Assembly (NCBI GenBank): GCA_034509495.1
Contig: CM067522.1
Coordinates: 8,977,277-9,041,276, forward strand
Origin: Acestrorhynchus altus
Taxonomy: Eukaryota > Chordata > Actinopteri > Characiformes > Acestrorhynchidae
Length of the DNA: 64,000 bases
Direction: 5' to 3'
Shown: piece by piece, positions 32,471 to 44,084 of the stretch
Position numbering within the stretch: the stretch's first letter is position 1
How the letters are laid out: each line of letters opens with the position of its first letter
Notes under the pieces: generated by a model
The model's input: the letters and a program-made list of their open reading frames with translations, nothing else
What the model was told of the DNA's origin: nothing
The model's database searches: none
Position numbers and translations under genes: made by a program

Positions 32471-33540
32471 TCATCCGGCAGCACCTCCTCCAGGGGTCCT
32501 GGAATTACAGGCTTGAGGAGAGAATGAAATGAATTGAACATGGAATGAATTAGACATGCGAAGATAAGAAGGTAGTTTCAACTGGTAAGCGACTTCATTC
32601 AGATGTTTAGCAATCACATAAGGTCCCACATATTTGGGTTGCAATTTCCTGCAGCTTCCCCCAAACCTGAAATCCCTAGTGGAGAGCCACACTCGATCAC
32701 CGGGTTGATAGGACGGTGTGGCTCCTCTCCATCGGCCTGATCCTTATAACGTTGAATCATTTCTCTGATGTGAACATTGGTTTGTTCCCAAACCTGTTCA
32801 CTCCATTGCATCCATTCATCCACAGCAGGAACATTGGTCTGGGTGGCAGTCCAGGGGACCATGACTGGTTAGTAACCAAGAACACACTGAAATAGCGTTA
32901 GGCCTGTAGTACTATGTGTAAGGGAATTCTGGGCAATCTCTGCCCAAATCAAAAATTGGGACCAGTCTGTGGGGTTGTTATGGCAGTATAGTCGTACAAA
33001 CTTGCCAAGTTCCTGATTAACATGCTCACACTGTCCGTTACTCGCAGGGTCATATGCTGAAGTGAGGCTTACACTTACTGCCAGGTGTTCAAAAAAGGCA
33101 CACCACACATAGGAAGTGAATTGTGGACCCTGTTCCATCAATACGTTCTCAGGGATACCGAAATGTCGGAATATGTGTTCAAATACAGCTTTCGCAGTCT
33201 CCATGGCCGTGAGCAATAACTGAAATGGGATGAATTTGACATTTGTGAGAATCTATTATGGTGAGAACTGTGGTATAGCCTGCTGAGGGTGGTAAGTTGG
33301 TAACAAAATCCAGTGCTATGTGGGTCCAGGGACAATGGGGAAAGGGTAGTGGCATTAATTTGCCTGCTGGTAATGTTTTAGGAATTTTACATTTAGCACA
33401 AACCGAACAGGATGAGACAAACTGGTGTACGTCCTCCCTCATGGTTTCCCACCAATACCGTGTCCTTAGGAGTTGTAGAGTTCTCATTTCACCTGGATGA
33501 CCTGCAGATAGAGTAAGCAACTTATCACGGTAAGCCAAGT
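32471..33540 (-). pseudogene. Gypsy integrase
   Basis: From right to left: an HHCC zinc-binding region (HPGEMRTLQLLRTRYWWE, then CSVCAKCK), the first catalytic Asp in ALDFVTNLP, the second block MEQGPQFTS in which the expected Asp is Glu, the third block NGQCEHVNQE with its Glu, and the GPY-type C-terminal part (KYVGPYVIAKH). It spans at least three broken frames, so it is inactive. Confidence 0.75.
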
Positions 33541-33599
33541 CGAGAGAGAGAGCATCCGCTTTTCTGTTCCGACTCCTGGGTCGATATGTGAACGTGAAT

Positions 33600-34110
33600 C
33601 AAAACCTAGAGAAGAAAAGCGACCACCTGGCCTGACGAGAATTAAGTCTTTTAGCCGAACGGATGAATTCCAGATTTTTATGCTCTGTGAGAACTACAAT
33701 GACGCCACTGCTCCAAAGCAAGCTTGACAGCTAATAGCTCCCTATCCCTGATGCCATAATACCGCTCGGTTGGACTGAGTTTATGTGAAAAAAATGCGAT
33801 AGGAAAAAGTTTGGATGGAGACCCACTTTTCTGAGAGAGTACACCTCCAACCCCAGTCTCTGAGGCGTCCACCTCCACTACAAAAGGAAGGCTGGGATTA
33901 GGATGTTTAAGTATTGGGGCTGAGGAGAATGCCTTTTTAAGTCTGCTGAAAGCCTCGGCAGCTGATTCCGACCACACAAGTCTTTTAGGTGCTCCCTTCA
34001 AAACAGCTGTTAGCGGAGCTCCAAGACTACTGTTTCTAATGAATCTTCTATAGAAGTTAGCAAATCCTAGAAAACATTGTAGTTCTTTGACTGTTTAAGG
34101 AACCGGCCAC
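33600..34110 (-). pseudogene. Gypsy RT thumb and RNase H fragment
   Basis: [20 protein letters not shown] (end of the reverse transcriptase) leads into RNase H with [18 protein letters not shown] and [20 protein letters not shown]. The fingers and palm with the YVDD-type active site are missing. Confidence 0.75.
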
Positions 34111-34116
34111 TCTGAT

Positions 34117-34242
34117 AACCATGTGTTACGGGACTGTGGCAAACGACCACGATGTTCACGGGCTGCTACACAGGGAGAGCTCTGCCTGTGTAGCAGCCCG
34201 TGAACGTCATGGTCGTTTGCCACATTCCCGTAACACATGGTT
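34117..34242. repeat. 126-bp near-perfect palindrome in the gypsy gag-pol junction
   Basis: Two 63-base arms meet at GAGCTC (34177-34182) with no spacer and about four mismatches. The right arm is the gag end itself on the minus strand (zinc-knuckle tail, ENHVLRECGKRP); the left arm is an inverted copy of it. It replaces protease and most of RT. Confidence 0.85.
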
Positions 34243-34885
34243 CTCCTCACCACAGTAGAGGCAGAGATGATTATGGAGTCTCCGTTGGCGTTCCTCTCAG
34301 GACAGATGATACGTATCTACTACCATAGGTTCCTCGTTAATTACAGGAGTGGGGTTGAATGGTGTGTGCCTTTGACTAGGTTTGGGAACAACTGGATTGC
34401 CGAGTGCCAGCAGCTGCTCTCCTCCAGATCTGCCTGCAGCTGCATGATCAAACACTTGTTTGAATCCATTCTCAAAGTTCTGATATGGGAGAGACTGGAT
34501 TGACCCCCAGACAGCGGTGGCCCAATCCAGAGCTCTCCCAGTGAGACACAAATGCTGTTTTAGCTTGGTCGGAACTTGGAGGAGAGAGTTAGCGAAATAA
34601 ACGGAGCAAAAACCCACCGCACTTTTCGGGGTCTCTGTCGTAGGACTCAGGCTTACAGACTGGAAAAGCTGATGGAGCTGGGAGCGTGGATGGTGCTGGT
34701 GGGTGATCAATCTCCTTGGATGGCTCACGGGTGGTCAGTGCTTGTAGGCCAGTCAGGATCTGGGCGAGCTTGTCCTGCTGTCGTCGCTGCTGCTGAGTGA
34801 GCTCCTCCACAGATTGAGAAATGCCCGAAAGAAAAGTTTCGTGCTGTCCTAGCAAGTGTCCCTGTGCAGACACAGCCTGGAACAT
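34237..34885 (-). pseudogene. Gypsy gag with zinc knuckle
   Basis: Open segments from MFQAVSAQGHLLGQHETFL through a capsid-like region (KLKQHLCLTGRALDWATAVW) to a CCHC knuckle read as CLYC-GEENH-VLREC near 34250-34215. At least two frame breaks. Confidence 0.7.
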
Positions 34886-34914
34886 CTTGTTAATATCTGT
34901 AGATCTAGCTTTAT

Positions 34915-35322
34915 GTCAGGGCTGGACAGAGTGGAACAGACACAGATATAAAAATACCAATTTAATGGTAAAGTAGTATGCAAAATCAGAAACAGGGTCA
35001 AACAGGCAAGGATCAAAAACCAGAAGGTCAGAGTGCAGGACGAGGCAAGGGCAGAGTCAAAAAACAGAAAAATAGGTCAAACACGAAAGGACTGATACGA
35101 GAAACACACAGAAAGAGAATAAGGTGGCCAGGCAAAGCTAGACAGAGAGTTCAGAAACTGCCAGGCCTAAATACATCCCAGTCCAGGTGTGAACAATCAG
35201 TATTGTTGGATCATAATGGTGATTGTGATCATCTGAGTGTCATATGACCAGTTAGGTGACTAACCGAGAGATCTTTGGAAATGATGAAATGAGAGTCCTG
35301 AGAGGTGGAGGGGTGTATGACA
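34915..35322 (-). repeat. LTR, right copy (5' LTR of the element)
   Basis: 35093-35322 aligns with the left LTR. Bases 34915-35092 (starting TGTCAGGGCTGG) have the look of an LTR continuation and give TGTC...GACA ends, but have no partner at the left. The inner boundary is uncertain. No clear tRNA primer site was found beside either option. Confidence 0.6.
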
Positions 35323-36085
35323 TAAAGTGGTTTCAATCATACCTGACTGACCGCCTTCAGTGCGTAAACATTAATAATAATCACTCATCACTACACAATA
35401 TTACAAAATTGCATAAAACACTCACATAAAAATGCTGAGATACTGGTGCACGCATTCATCACACCACAGAGGCTCCAAATAGTATTTGATCATATTAGTC
35501 CTTTTCTCTCATCCGTCCGAATCGACTATAAAATATTGCTAATATACAAGTCGCTAAATGGCTTAGCCCCACATTATCTAAAAGTCATTTAGACTGCGTT
35601 CTCGAGATGCAGGCCTATTGACACTCCCTAGGATGAAAAAGAACAATGTTGGGGGACGAGCCTTCTCTTATAAAGCCCCTAAACTCCCTCAACTCCTCCT
35701 ACTATTCGGGACTCAGACACACTCTCTGTCTTCAAATCACGATTAAAAACCTTTCTCTTTATGCAGGCTTTTTATTAACACTCATTTTCACTACTCATTT
35801 TTCTCCCTCCCCCATGTCCTGAGCTACCCCGGCTACCTGGCTGATACTGGTCCACCCCCTCTACTCATCCACTTCTGAGAACCAAATTTCGACTGCCATA
35901 TAACTTAGGAAGAGAGGTTCCTCTCTTGAGCCTTGGTTCCTCTCAAGGTTTATTCCTCCTAGCCTGAGGGAGTTTTTCCTTGCCACTGGCTGCTCATTTG
36001 AGGCTTGGACCCAGATTTCTGTAAAGCTGCTTTGTGACTCCTTGTTGTAAAAAGTGCTTTATAAATAAACTTTGATTGATTGCTT
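35323..36085 (+). mobile_element. L2-type LINE, right part with 3' end
   Basis: Continues the ORF2 of 31049-31856 (AAG TGG TTT CAA TCA, giving KWFQSYLTDRLQ) through the C-terminal region (about 35440-35770) to a 3' UTR with 'tggttcctctcaaggtttat' and 'gagggagtttttccttgcca', ending in a TTGATTGATTG-type tail. Confidence 0.8.
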
Positions 36086-36330
36086 GATTGAAGTCTCTGA
36101 CCAGCTTCTCAAAGCACTCGCTTATTATAGAGATTAGAGCAACCAGGTGCCACTCGTTTAAGCAAGTGATGCTGGCTGTTTTTGCAACAGGGACAATGGT
36201 GGCCAGTTTGACGCTGAGAAGGGGAGTTGTTAAAAATGTCTGCAGGGACTCCTGCTAACTGATCTGCACATGCTTTAAGCACAAACCCCAGAACACCATC
36301 CGAACGTATTGTGCACTGCTTAGTGGACAA
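36086..36330 (-). mobile_element. Maui-type LINE fragment
   Basis: Minus strand reads SDGVLGFVLKACADQLAGV, then ADIFN, the region just before the RT core of Maui ORF2. Dead. Confidence 0.6.
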
Positions 36331-36344
36331 AGACAGACAAGGGA

Positions 36345-36689
36345 AGGTGGCTGTATGTGCAGGGTTAAGGATTTAATAAACTAAAGAAAACAAAACATGT
36401 ATACAGACCTAACGTGTGCGAAACTTACAGAGGTAGGTGGATTACATAGATAGATAACATAGACAACTTACACTAACCATCACAACGAGACATGTTGATG
36501 AAACAAGTAGACAAGACAAGTAGCCAAGAAGACTGACTAGGACAGACTCAAACAGCAGGACTTAAATAAAGCCACATGATAATTAACACCTGGACTTATG
36601 AGACACAGCTGGGAATGGGTGGAGACATAACATGAGGGGAGATAAACAAAACAAAGACCAAACCAGAGGGACAAGACAGATACGTGACA
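36345..36689 (-). mobile_element. LTR-like repeat (gypsy type)
   Basis: Ends in ACGTGACA (36689) and shares 'cagctgggaatgggtggaga' and 'ggggagataaacaaaacaaa' with 14815-15183. No internal genes or clear target duplication. Confidence 0.5.
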
Positions 36690-37150
36690 CAGACAGACAA
36701 TGGTTCTAACAAACTTACACCAGATATACTTACACAGAACCTAGACAAAAAAACAAAGCAAATGCATGGTAAAAGAAGGTACTCACAAAACAACAGCAAC
36801 TACCACTACAAAGAACTGACAAGGACAGACTGAAACAAAGGGTCTTACCCTTTCACACTTTCCCAGCTATTAATTTGGAGTTCATTAGTAATTTGCACTT
36901 CATTGGTTTGTGACTTCCAGCAATCTCTTTCCACACACCAGTAGAGAGCCATAAGAAAACCATTGTACGACTTTAAATAAGTGAGGAGTTAGGACGACGA
37001 GGTGTTTTCCCTTTGAATTAAACAGGGCAACAAACAGAGGAAGGAAACGTGTAAGAATAGGTGGTTATTAGTGGGCAGAGTCAAAGGCCTTATAAGAAAG
37101 CACGTTTACTCAGCAGCCATCTGTGCACTGGGCAGTTATTTCCAGTCACA
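36690..37150. other. No gene seen
   Basis: Low-complexity GACA-rich start, then unique-looking sequence without coding signs. Confidence 0.4.
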
Positions 37151-37151
37151 G

Positions 37152-37218
37152 TAATGCACTTTTGTAAGTCGTTCTGGATAAGAGCATCTGCTGAATGCCA
37201 TAAATGTAAATGTAAGTG
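37152..37218 (+). mobile_element. SINE 3' tail
   Basis: 'gtaagtcgttctggataaga' and 'catctgctgaatgccataaa' is the conserved tail of a widespread fish SINE, also seen at 46130-46172. Confidence 0.55.
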
Positions 37219-37543
37219 TAAATTATAGGCCCAGAGTAGAACCCCATACACCATATATGTATGACTAAAATTTCAGAACTGCATACATTTAATAGGCCAC
37301 AAAACAGAACCTTGTGGCACTCCACAACATATGCTACATCAAACGCTTTCCAAACAATCCATAATAGTTTCTGCACTATGACTAATAAATGAATAATAAA
37401 CCTATGGCTCATGGGGTTAATGAGTTAAACATTTCTCAATTTTCCTCTGCCTTTGAAGTCTTTACTGACTACCTGTCAGTGACTAATCACTGACTACCTG
37501 TTACCTTTACCGGCATCCAGGCTCCATAATTAAATGTAATCTT

Positions 37544-37829
37544 ATAACACACCATGGGTACACATATTGAGTACACAAAAAGAACTGCGCACTACTCTCC
37601 CCACACAACTCCCCTGAGCAGCTCCACTCCGCCTCTGCTTTTGACAAGCTTGTATATCCCACAGGCATTTACAGAATATGTCCCAGGCCAGCAAGGGAAA
37701 GAATGAACCTGTGGGATATACAAGCTTGTCAAAAGCAGAGGCGGAGTGGAGCTGCTCGGGGGAGTTGTGTGGGGAGAGTAGTGCACAGTTCTATTTGTGT
37801 ACTCAATATGTGTACCGATGGTGTGTTAT
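37544..37829. mobile_element. Foldback element with 122-base inverted arms
   Basis: Arms 37544-37665 and 37708-37829 are nearly perfect inverted copies (ATAACACACC at one end, GGTGTGTTAT at the other) around a 42-base loop. No open frame. It could be a MITE; no related copy was noticed in the window. Confidence 0.75.
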
Positions 37830-38029
37830 TGATTAAATGTCTGTGTGTGTCTGACTGGTAAAAACATTTGATCTCTACTTGAAATAACAATTAGCATACA
37901 CACCATAATCAGACATAAAAAAAAATCCAAACAAGAACAATTTGGGCACTCAGTTTAACAACAAATGACATGTATTGTTGACTTTTATCCCATGTATTGT
38001 TGAATTTTTAACACCTTTATCCCAGTTTT

Positions 38030-38372
38030 TCAAACCCAATTATCCAAACCCATTAGGAATCTCCCCCTATCCCATATAATGCTCCCAACACTAGGAAGGT
38101 GAAGACAAACACAATCCTCAGATACATGTGAAGCCAGTCGCCTCTTTTCAAACTGCTGGTGCCAGGGCCCTAGCTCTAATACAACAGCTAACCTGTGCTG
38201 ACCAGCATTACACCGGCTGTGAGGTAAAGAGAGAGTGCCATCTACCCACCCACAGAAGGCATGTTAATTTTTGCTCTCTGGCTGCCAATGGCAATCAGCA
38301 TGACCTGCAAGTTGAACCTGTGATCCACAGTGCAAGTGCATTAGACTGCTGAGCCACTCAGTGCCACGTGTA
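38030..38372 (-). mobile_element. tRNA-derived SINE
   Basis: Same family as 14120-14407: 'cccattaggaatctccccct', 'agtgccatctacccacccac', and a reversed tRNA-like head at the right (gttgaacctgtgatccacag ... gactgctgagccactcagtg). Confidence 0.6.
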
Positions 38373-38869
38373 TATGCAGATTTTCTGACTTTAAATAAAA
38401 TCTCATCCTTTACAGAAGCACATCTTTGTACTTTCTAAAGCATCACTGCTTACAGTGCTGTAGATGCTGTAATTCAGGCAAGTTTAAATTCTTTAAACTA
38501 TTTTGTAGCAGCAAGTCTGGGGACTACTGACACTGTCATCTTTGTTAAAGGGGATTTTCTTGAGAATGTCAGGTGATTTCTGTCACCCGGCTCTTGCTTA
38601 AGATTGGCCTCTCCCTTCCCAGAGTGACATCACCCTGTTTTGTGCTCTACAGGTGTAACAACATTCCTAATTCCACACGCAATTATTCACTACATGCCCT
38701 CAGTTTAAATGTAGGAATGTCTACAATCTCAGACAATCTCCACCTTAAACTACATGTAGTCAGCAAGACTTGTTTGGAGTCTTGTTTTGAAATTGCTTTA
38801 CTATGCTAACAACGAATTAAAACAAACAGTGATCAGATTAAACATTAGTGGCACTGACAGGTGAAGGAA

Positions 38870-39250
38870 AAAATATTGATTATCTTCATCTACTGTGGGA
38901 TTTTTCAATGGGTGAACAGTAGGCAGCAAGACAGCCAGAACAGTAGGTTCTTGATGTTGATTTGTTGGAAGTAGGAAAAATGGACAAAGATATGAACCAC
39001 GGTGACGTGACTGGCTCGGAACACCAGGCAGGGCTTGTGGAGTATTCCCAGTATGCATTGGTACCTAGTCAGTCAGTACCTCTCAAAAGAACTGGAGACA
39101 TGGGTACTTGGTACATGGGTACTTAACACTCATTGATGTGATCCATGGAGGTAGATAGTACAGGACAACTTGAGAAGTCTCCATGCATCCACTGCTCAAA
39201 TCTGTTGTGGTACCACAAGGGTGACCTACTCAATTCTAGGCAGGTGGTGC
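38870..39250 (+). mobile_element. Decayed Tc1/mariner-type transposon
   Basis: 'gggtgaacagtaggcagcaa', 'ttggaagtaggaaaaatgga' and 'tgtggagtattcccagtatg' resemble the N-terminal coding region of the family at 24862-25240, and 'gtgatccatggaggtagata' its C-terminal block. Confidence 0.45.
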
Positions 39251-39526
39251 AAGACAATTTATTCATGCAATTAACATGATTCTACTTACTGGTTACCTGG
39301 ATTTGCTCCTTAACTGCGAACTAAAGGAAGAAACTTCAGATAAGCAGGTCTGGTTGACTACATCCAAGAGAACATGGATGAAACAGTTCCTGAGGTGTGT
39401 TTTTATTATTGTAAGGATATGATGGACAACGAGAGTGAATTCCATAACTATTTATAATCTCTGTCCTTTTTTATGTCATTGTTGCATCAGACACCAAACA
39501 TTTCCATCACCATCCAAAAAGGACTT

Positions 39527-39561
39527 GGAAATCCCCCCCTTCAGGTACAAAAGTATATAAA
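39527..39561 (+). promoter_or_regulatory. Gene E core promoter: NF-kB-type site and TATA box
   Basis: GGAAATCCCC (39527-39536) fits the kB consensus GGRRNNYYCC, and TATAAA follows at 39556-39561, 75 bases before the ATG. GAS and ISRE sites like those of C and D were not seen, suggesting a different, NF-kB-led control. Confidence 0.55.
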
Positions 39562-39635
39562 TTCAGTTTTTAGTTTCTGTTAGCCAGTTCAACACCCTCT
39601 GCAACAGAGTAGACAAGCATCTTAGAACCCCAACC

Positions 39636-40884
39636 ATGAGCCAGCCCATCCTTCTTCTGCTTGTGGCGTCTCTGACATTTGCAACCATCTGTTCAGGTAT
39701 GTGGGACTGTGTATCATTTTAGGTTCTTAAATATGGGTTTGATTGAGGTACGTAATGAAAGCTCAAATTATTAATATATTGTTGGCTATGGGTATCTGAC
39801 CAGTAGTACTTAACAAGCCATTTAAGTGTGAAGTATGTTCTGTATTGTTTAATATAATTTGACTACATTCAACTTCCAGTTTTAATAGATATGTTGACTT
39901 TTTTATAATAAACAAGTTTTAAGATGTGCATGATGGTGAGGTACATGTCATGGTACTCTCCGTGTTGGCTTGCTGAGAAATGCTGCCTTAGAAGAAAGCT
40001 GGTTAGTTTTACAGGCAGTTTTCTGAGACCAACACCGTATAAAAGAATTTCTTAAAACAAAGAAAAAAAATCTCAAACTGAAATGCTCGTCCACATTTAA
40101 TGCTCTCGTGAGCGAACTGGTTATTCGAATTGGATATTCTCCAATAGCTTTTGTTCTGCCTTGGCAAAACAATACAGAGCTGCCTACAAAACCACCTCCA
40201 TAATATTTCCCCCAGTTTAACACCATTTTATTGTCATTAACATTATATATAAAGCTCAGAAGACAAATAGGTTCACTGCTAGATTAGTATAATAAAAATG
40301 GACATTGTGGCCATTGTTTCCAGACAACACCACTGTAAAGAGTCTGTAAGGTTCTTGAGAAATAACCATTTACAACAAATCAACAATTAAACAATTAAAT
40401 TATGCAGAAAAAAATGACAGAATTCAACTCAATTAGATCTGTGATTGTACAGAACCTTTAAAAAAGCCTCACATATAAAGATTCATACTCTCATAAACAG
40501 AGATCTCTAAATTTTTTTTGACTTGGATGAACAGTTCTAGCTAAAATGTGGTCTACAACTAGTACAAAACTAAAACTAGTGGAGGTTCTCACAGCTTTCA
40601 AAAAGGTTTTAAAAACTCAAGACCTATCTATTCAAAAGTTATCATCATCATCATCATTATCATTTGTAGGAAATGCTATATTATATATGTACTTGTTGTT
40701 CACTGCAGCTCTCCATATGGATGGTCGACGGCGCTGTATTTGCAGAACTCTTCATAAAGTCAAGCCCCGGAACATCATGGACTTGGAAGTGCATCGTCCC
40801 AGTGCATACTGTGACATTGATGAGATTGTGTATGTTTAAGGATTTCCCTGTATAAAATAGTGAATAGCTTTATTGGGTTTATAC

Positions 40885-40931
<47 letters not shown>

Positions 40932-41162
40932 CAACAACAACAACAACAACAACAATAATAATAATAATAATAATAAACATAATATTATTTTAATTATTGT
41001 GGTTGGTTGGCCCTGAATGACGGCTGCTGTCTGGAGTAAATGAACTGAAGTCTGTATTTGCTGTGTTTCAGGGTGACTCTGAAGAACCGGAAGAAAGTCT
41101 GCCTGGATCCAAACACAAAAGCATGGCAACTGATAATGCAAAGGACGCGTGGAGCAATATAA
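39636..41162 (+). CDS. CXC chemokine, gene E
   Basis: Three exons: 39636-39696, 40709-40829, 41072-41162, with GT-AG junctions in phases 1 and 2, coding 90 residues. Signal peptide about 1-20 (MSQPILLLLVASLTFATICS). The CXC is Cys30-Ile-Cys32, with Cys55 and Cys71 completing the fold. RRR instead of ELR precedes it, so it should not act on neutrophils through ELR. The end (KVCLDPNTKAWQLIMQRT) is the usual C-terminal helix with the conserved Trp. The third exon runs straight to the stop, so the fourth exon of the A-D type is absent. It is a secreted chemoattractant by family; receptor unknown. The relic at 937-1129 is its closest relative here. I cannot assign it to a named fish CXCL with confidence. 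A MITE piece (39970-40195) lies in intron 1. Confidence 0.87.
39970..40195. mobile_element. MITE part in gene E intron 1
   Basis: 'gctggttagttttacaggca', 'caaactgaaatgctcgtcca' and the closing 'gttctgccttggcaaa ... gagctgcct' resemble the right half of the element at 58738-59372. Confidence 0.45.
40885..40977. repeat. (AAT)n/(AAC)n microsatellite in gene E intron 2
   Basis: About 30 trinucleotide units; it gives a long poly-Leu frame on the minus strand that is not a gene. Confidence 0.95.
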
Positions 41163-41290
41163 AGATTAATACACCCTCAGGAATGAGCTTCTGGTCTACA
41201 AAGAGTCCAAGCAAATTAAGAGTCTGATGGAGTAACAATGCAGAACTTTTCCTACACTTTGCATTTAATCATGATACTGATTAAGTAATT

Positions 41291-41294
<4 letters not shown>

Positions 41295-41335
<41 letters not shown>
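41295..41335. repeat. (GT)n microsatellite
   Basis: GT run followed by a G-run, about 130 bases after the gene E stop codon. Confidence 0.95.
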
Positions 41336-41336
<1 letters not shown>

Positions 41337-41339
41337 GGG

Positions 41340-42215
41340 GGGGGTGGGACCAAAACCTCTAAAACATGAAACCAGTAATCAAAGCAAGCATACCAGTACT
41401 ATGCTGATTTACACATTTCTAGAATAAAAATAAAAGATACAAATCCAGACAGTATTTAGGTTCATGGCAACAATGAAGTACAGTGGCTGTGGCCAAAATG
41501 GATATGAATGTGATATGTGATGTATGATATCTGATACGATATATGATGTGAAAAATACAATGTAGAAAAATGAGGACACCCCGTGAAATCTTTTAACTAT
41601 ATATAAACATATTTAAATTGATCAACTTTCTTCTTAAAGCCCCTCAATAGTGTGTATATGATAGTGCAAACATGGGCAGAGGGGAGCAGAGTAAAGGAAG
41701 TGCTGAGAGAAGGGAGCAGAAAAAAGGTTTTCCTTGATATAACCCATACCCTGCTCTGTTTATATCCCAATACTGATATAAATATCTATATATTGCCCAA
41801 CCCTATTACTATCCTGTACCTAGTTTATCTAGATTATCAGTCCTTCAGTAAGTGAGGTGAGCTGCAGGTGGAATTGTACAAATCCATACATTGGTGATCA
41901 GAGAAGATCAGTAACCAAACCAGTTCTTGTGTTCTTGTAATGTTCTGCAACCCTACATGTTAAACTTTACTGACCATCCCATTCTGACTACTGACAGCTG
42001 CAGTTCTGTTTATTAGAGTGGGGTATTTATATAGTTAGAGAGATGGCAGTCTAGTTAGGTGGGATGCCTTCCTGTAGATGTCTGAATGATGGGAAATCAT
42101 GTGACTTACAGAATTTGTTTCTTGACATTTTATCAACAAGACTAGGGGGAATCCCTACCACTGCCACACACATTCACACATACACCACAAGCATTAGACA
42201 AAGAACAATAAAGGT
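41340..42215. other. No gene seen
   Basis: Nothing recognised beyond the likely 3' UTR of gene E near its left edge. Confidence 0.45.
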
Positions 42216-42218
42216 GCT

Positions 42219-42362
42219 CCAGTGGGTTCTTTGAGCGATGCCCTAGACAAACCCTTTTGGTTCCACAAAGAACCATTTTTATTAAAACAACATGTGTGAA
42301 TGAAAGGTTCTTTACACTCAAACACCTTTATGCATGTTTTTTATGGCATCATTCAAAGAATG
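42219..42362. mobile_element. MITE of the 'aaatggttcttt' family
   Basis: 'gggttctttgagcgatgccc' and 'ttatggcatcattcaaagaa' are inverted ends; 'cccttttggttccacaaaga' is the shared inner block. Confidence 0.55.
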
Positions 42363-42769
42363 TTTTAACTCTTGTTTTAATGTTAGCTCGTAGAACCTGA
42401 GATCCACAGTTTGTGCACATTTACATTCATTTTTCAGGATCAGAATAACCTACAAACATGATATACATATCATAACAAACCACTATCTAACCATTCCTGC
42501 CTCATCACACTCGTTGTGTGATGTTTGTGAGTAATCCAGATTGAAAAACAGCTAAAATGTAAAAGTTTAAATGCCAAAGGAGCTTTCAGTGCATTTTTAC
42601 TGCTCTATTTATGTGTACATGCTCAACCTGAAAATAGACTCTGACTGATCAGAGAGGGGGTGGGTCTGATGATACCATTGATCTAGATATTGGGTTATAG
42701 ATGAAAATGAGACAGCAGGGGCTGTTTCATCTCATTCTTTGCTCACACAAATTTCAGAACAAAAGTCCT

Positions 42770-43010
42770 GAGGAGGGATAATACTGATATATACATAAAT
42801 AATAAAGGACATTCAGGTTGTTTTTTATTTTATTTGTTCCACTGTCAAGAATCTTGAAGAATGAATTATTACAAATATCTTTGTCAATCTAATCATTATT
42901 TAACCCATCAAATGACCAACCCATTATTGCATTTTCAGCTCAAGAAACACTCTAGGTGATCAATTTCCATCAGGATTTCAGAAAATTGGCAAAAAAAGAA
43001 AAAAAGATTA
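42770..43010 (+). repeat. Interspersed repeat X, copy 1 (partial)
   Basis: 'taatactgatatatacataa', 'ggacattcaggttgtttttt' and 'ctctaggtgatcaatttcca' align with 53040-53200. Other copies: 44085-44490, 53040-53480, 56240-56520, 60640-60930. Confidence 0.55.
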
Positions 43011-44080
43011 AGAGGGTCCACTGAAGTTAAGAGAGATGATCCACTGAAGCTACCTGATTAAAATCTGTACATAATTTGCACATAACTAAGACAAGTTGCA
43101 TCAACAAAGCAATACCATCAAGTGTAAGTGAAAAGAAAGGTCAGTTAAAGATGAGGTATTTGATTCTCATAGAAATAGTGCACACATTTGGCAACTCAAT
43201 AAAATACATTATTTGGGGGGAATGAATAAAAACTTTCATTGCATTTATGGGAAAATATTTGACAACTAATTTAAAAACCCACTCAAGACCACCCACCCAC
43301 AACTTTCTCAGACTCCACATTTTTCTGTTAAAAGGTTTGTTCATTCTTACATTTCTCTTTCCTACCTTTTACTGATTTTCAGTTCCAGTTATTGAAGAAA
43401 AACACTGATGTATATGTGACACCACATTATCAGTTATTTTAGCATACATGATCTCTTCCTGCTTTAATATAGATGACAGCATGTGCTGTATTCAGTATCA
43501 CTCAGGCCTGTTGAAAAATGGTCTAAAGTCAATGGAAATGATCAGTCATTTTTAGTGTCTTTGTGCTTTAGTGAATGATGTGTTTGTTCCTGACATTTAT
43601 TTCCCTCTGCTCTTACACAACAGAATAGTAGCGCTATTGTCACAAAGAACAGAAGCCAGTGTTCCAGCTGAGCATTTACTAATTTATCTGAACAAAACCT
43701 TAAGGCTGAGAGATTTATGATCTTTAAGATTTGTATGAACTTTCAAGATTCTAGAAGTTCTGTCCGTCCTAATAATGGAGAGTAAAATGCAAGGTACGTT
43801 GTGCCCCCTGTTGGCAGAACTAAACTCTTACAAATAGCTTAATATGTCTAGTAAACTGTTAAATCTCATAAATAATGACTGTACGTTAAATTTTGTTAAA
43901 AATGCTAATTTAATAACTCTTCACAAAAACTGATACATGTTTTAAGTGACTATAAGATGAATTTAACAGAAAAAAGAACAAAACATTATTTTCAAAAATT
44001 TGAGTAACTCCTTTGCAGGAGTTATGTGGCTGTTTTCTATACTTTACTCAGCATCAGAAAAACCTATAGAAATTAGAAGG
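43010..44080. other. No gene seen
   Basis: AT-rich, no coding signs. A 'actttcaagattctagaagt' tract near 43740 resembles 52535-52620. Confidence 0.45.
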
Positions 44081-44084
44081 GATT

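Larger units (their letters stand above)
31857..35322 (-). mobile_element. Ty3/gypsy chromodomain retrotransposon, defective
   Basis: Minus-strand element with the order LTR (right), gag, RT thumb and RNase H, integrase, chromodomain, LTR (left). It lies inside an L2 LINE with TAAAG on both sides (31852-31856 and 35323-35327), a 5-bp target duplication. Its plus-strand right end is TGACA, so the LTR starts with TGTCA. Protease and most of the reverse transcriptase are missing and a 126-bp palindrome lies there instead. The frames are interrupted many times. Chromodomain gypsy elements of this kind are known in fish. No envelope gene is visible. Confidence 0.85.

Noticed and set aside
40836..41141. 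Minus-strand frame with a long poly-leucine run
   Set aside because: It is the translation of the (AAT)/(AAC) microsatellite inside gene E intron 2.
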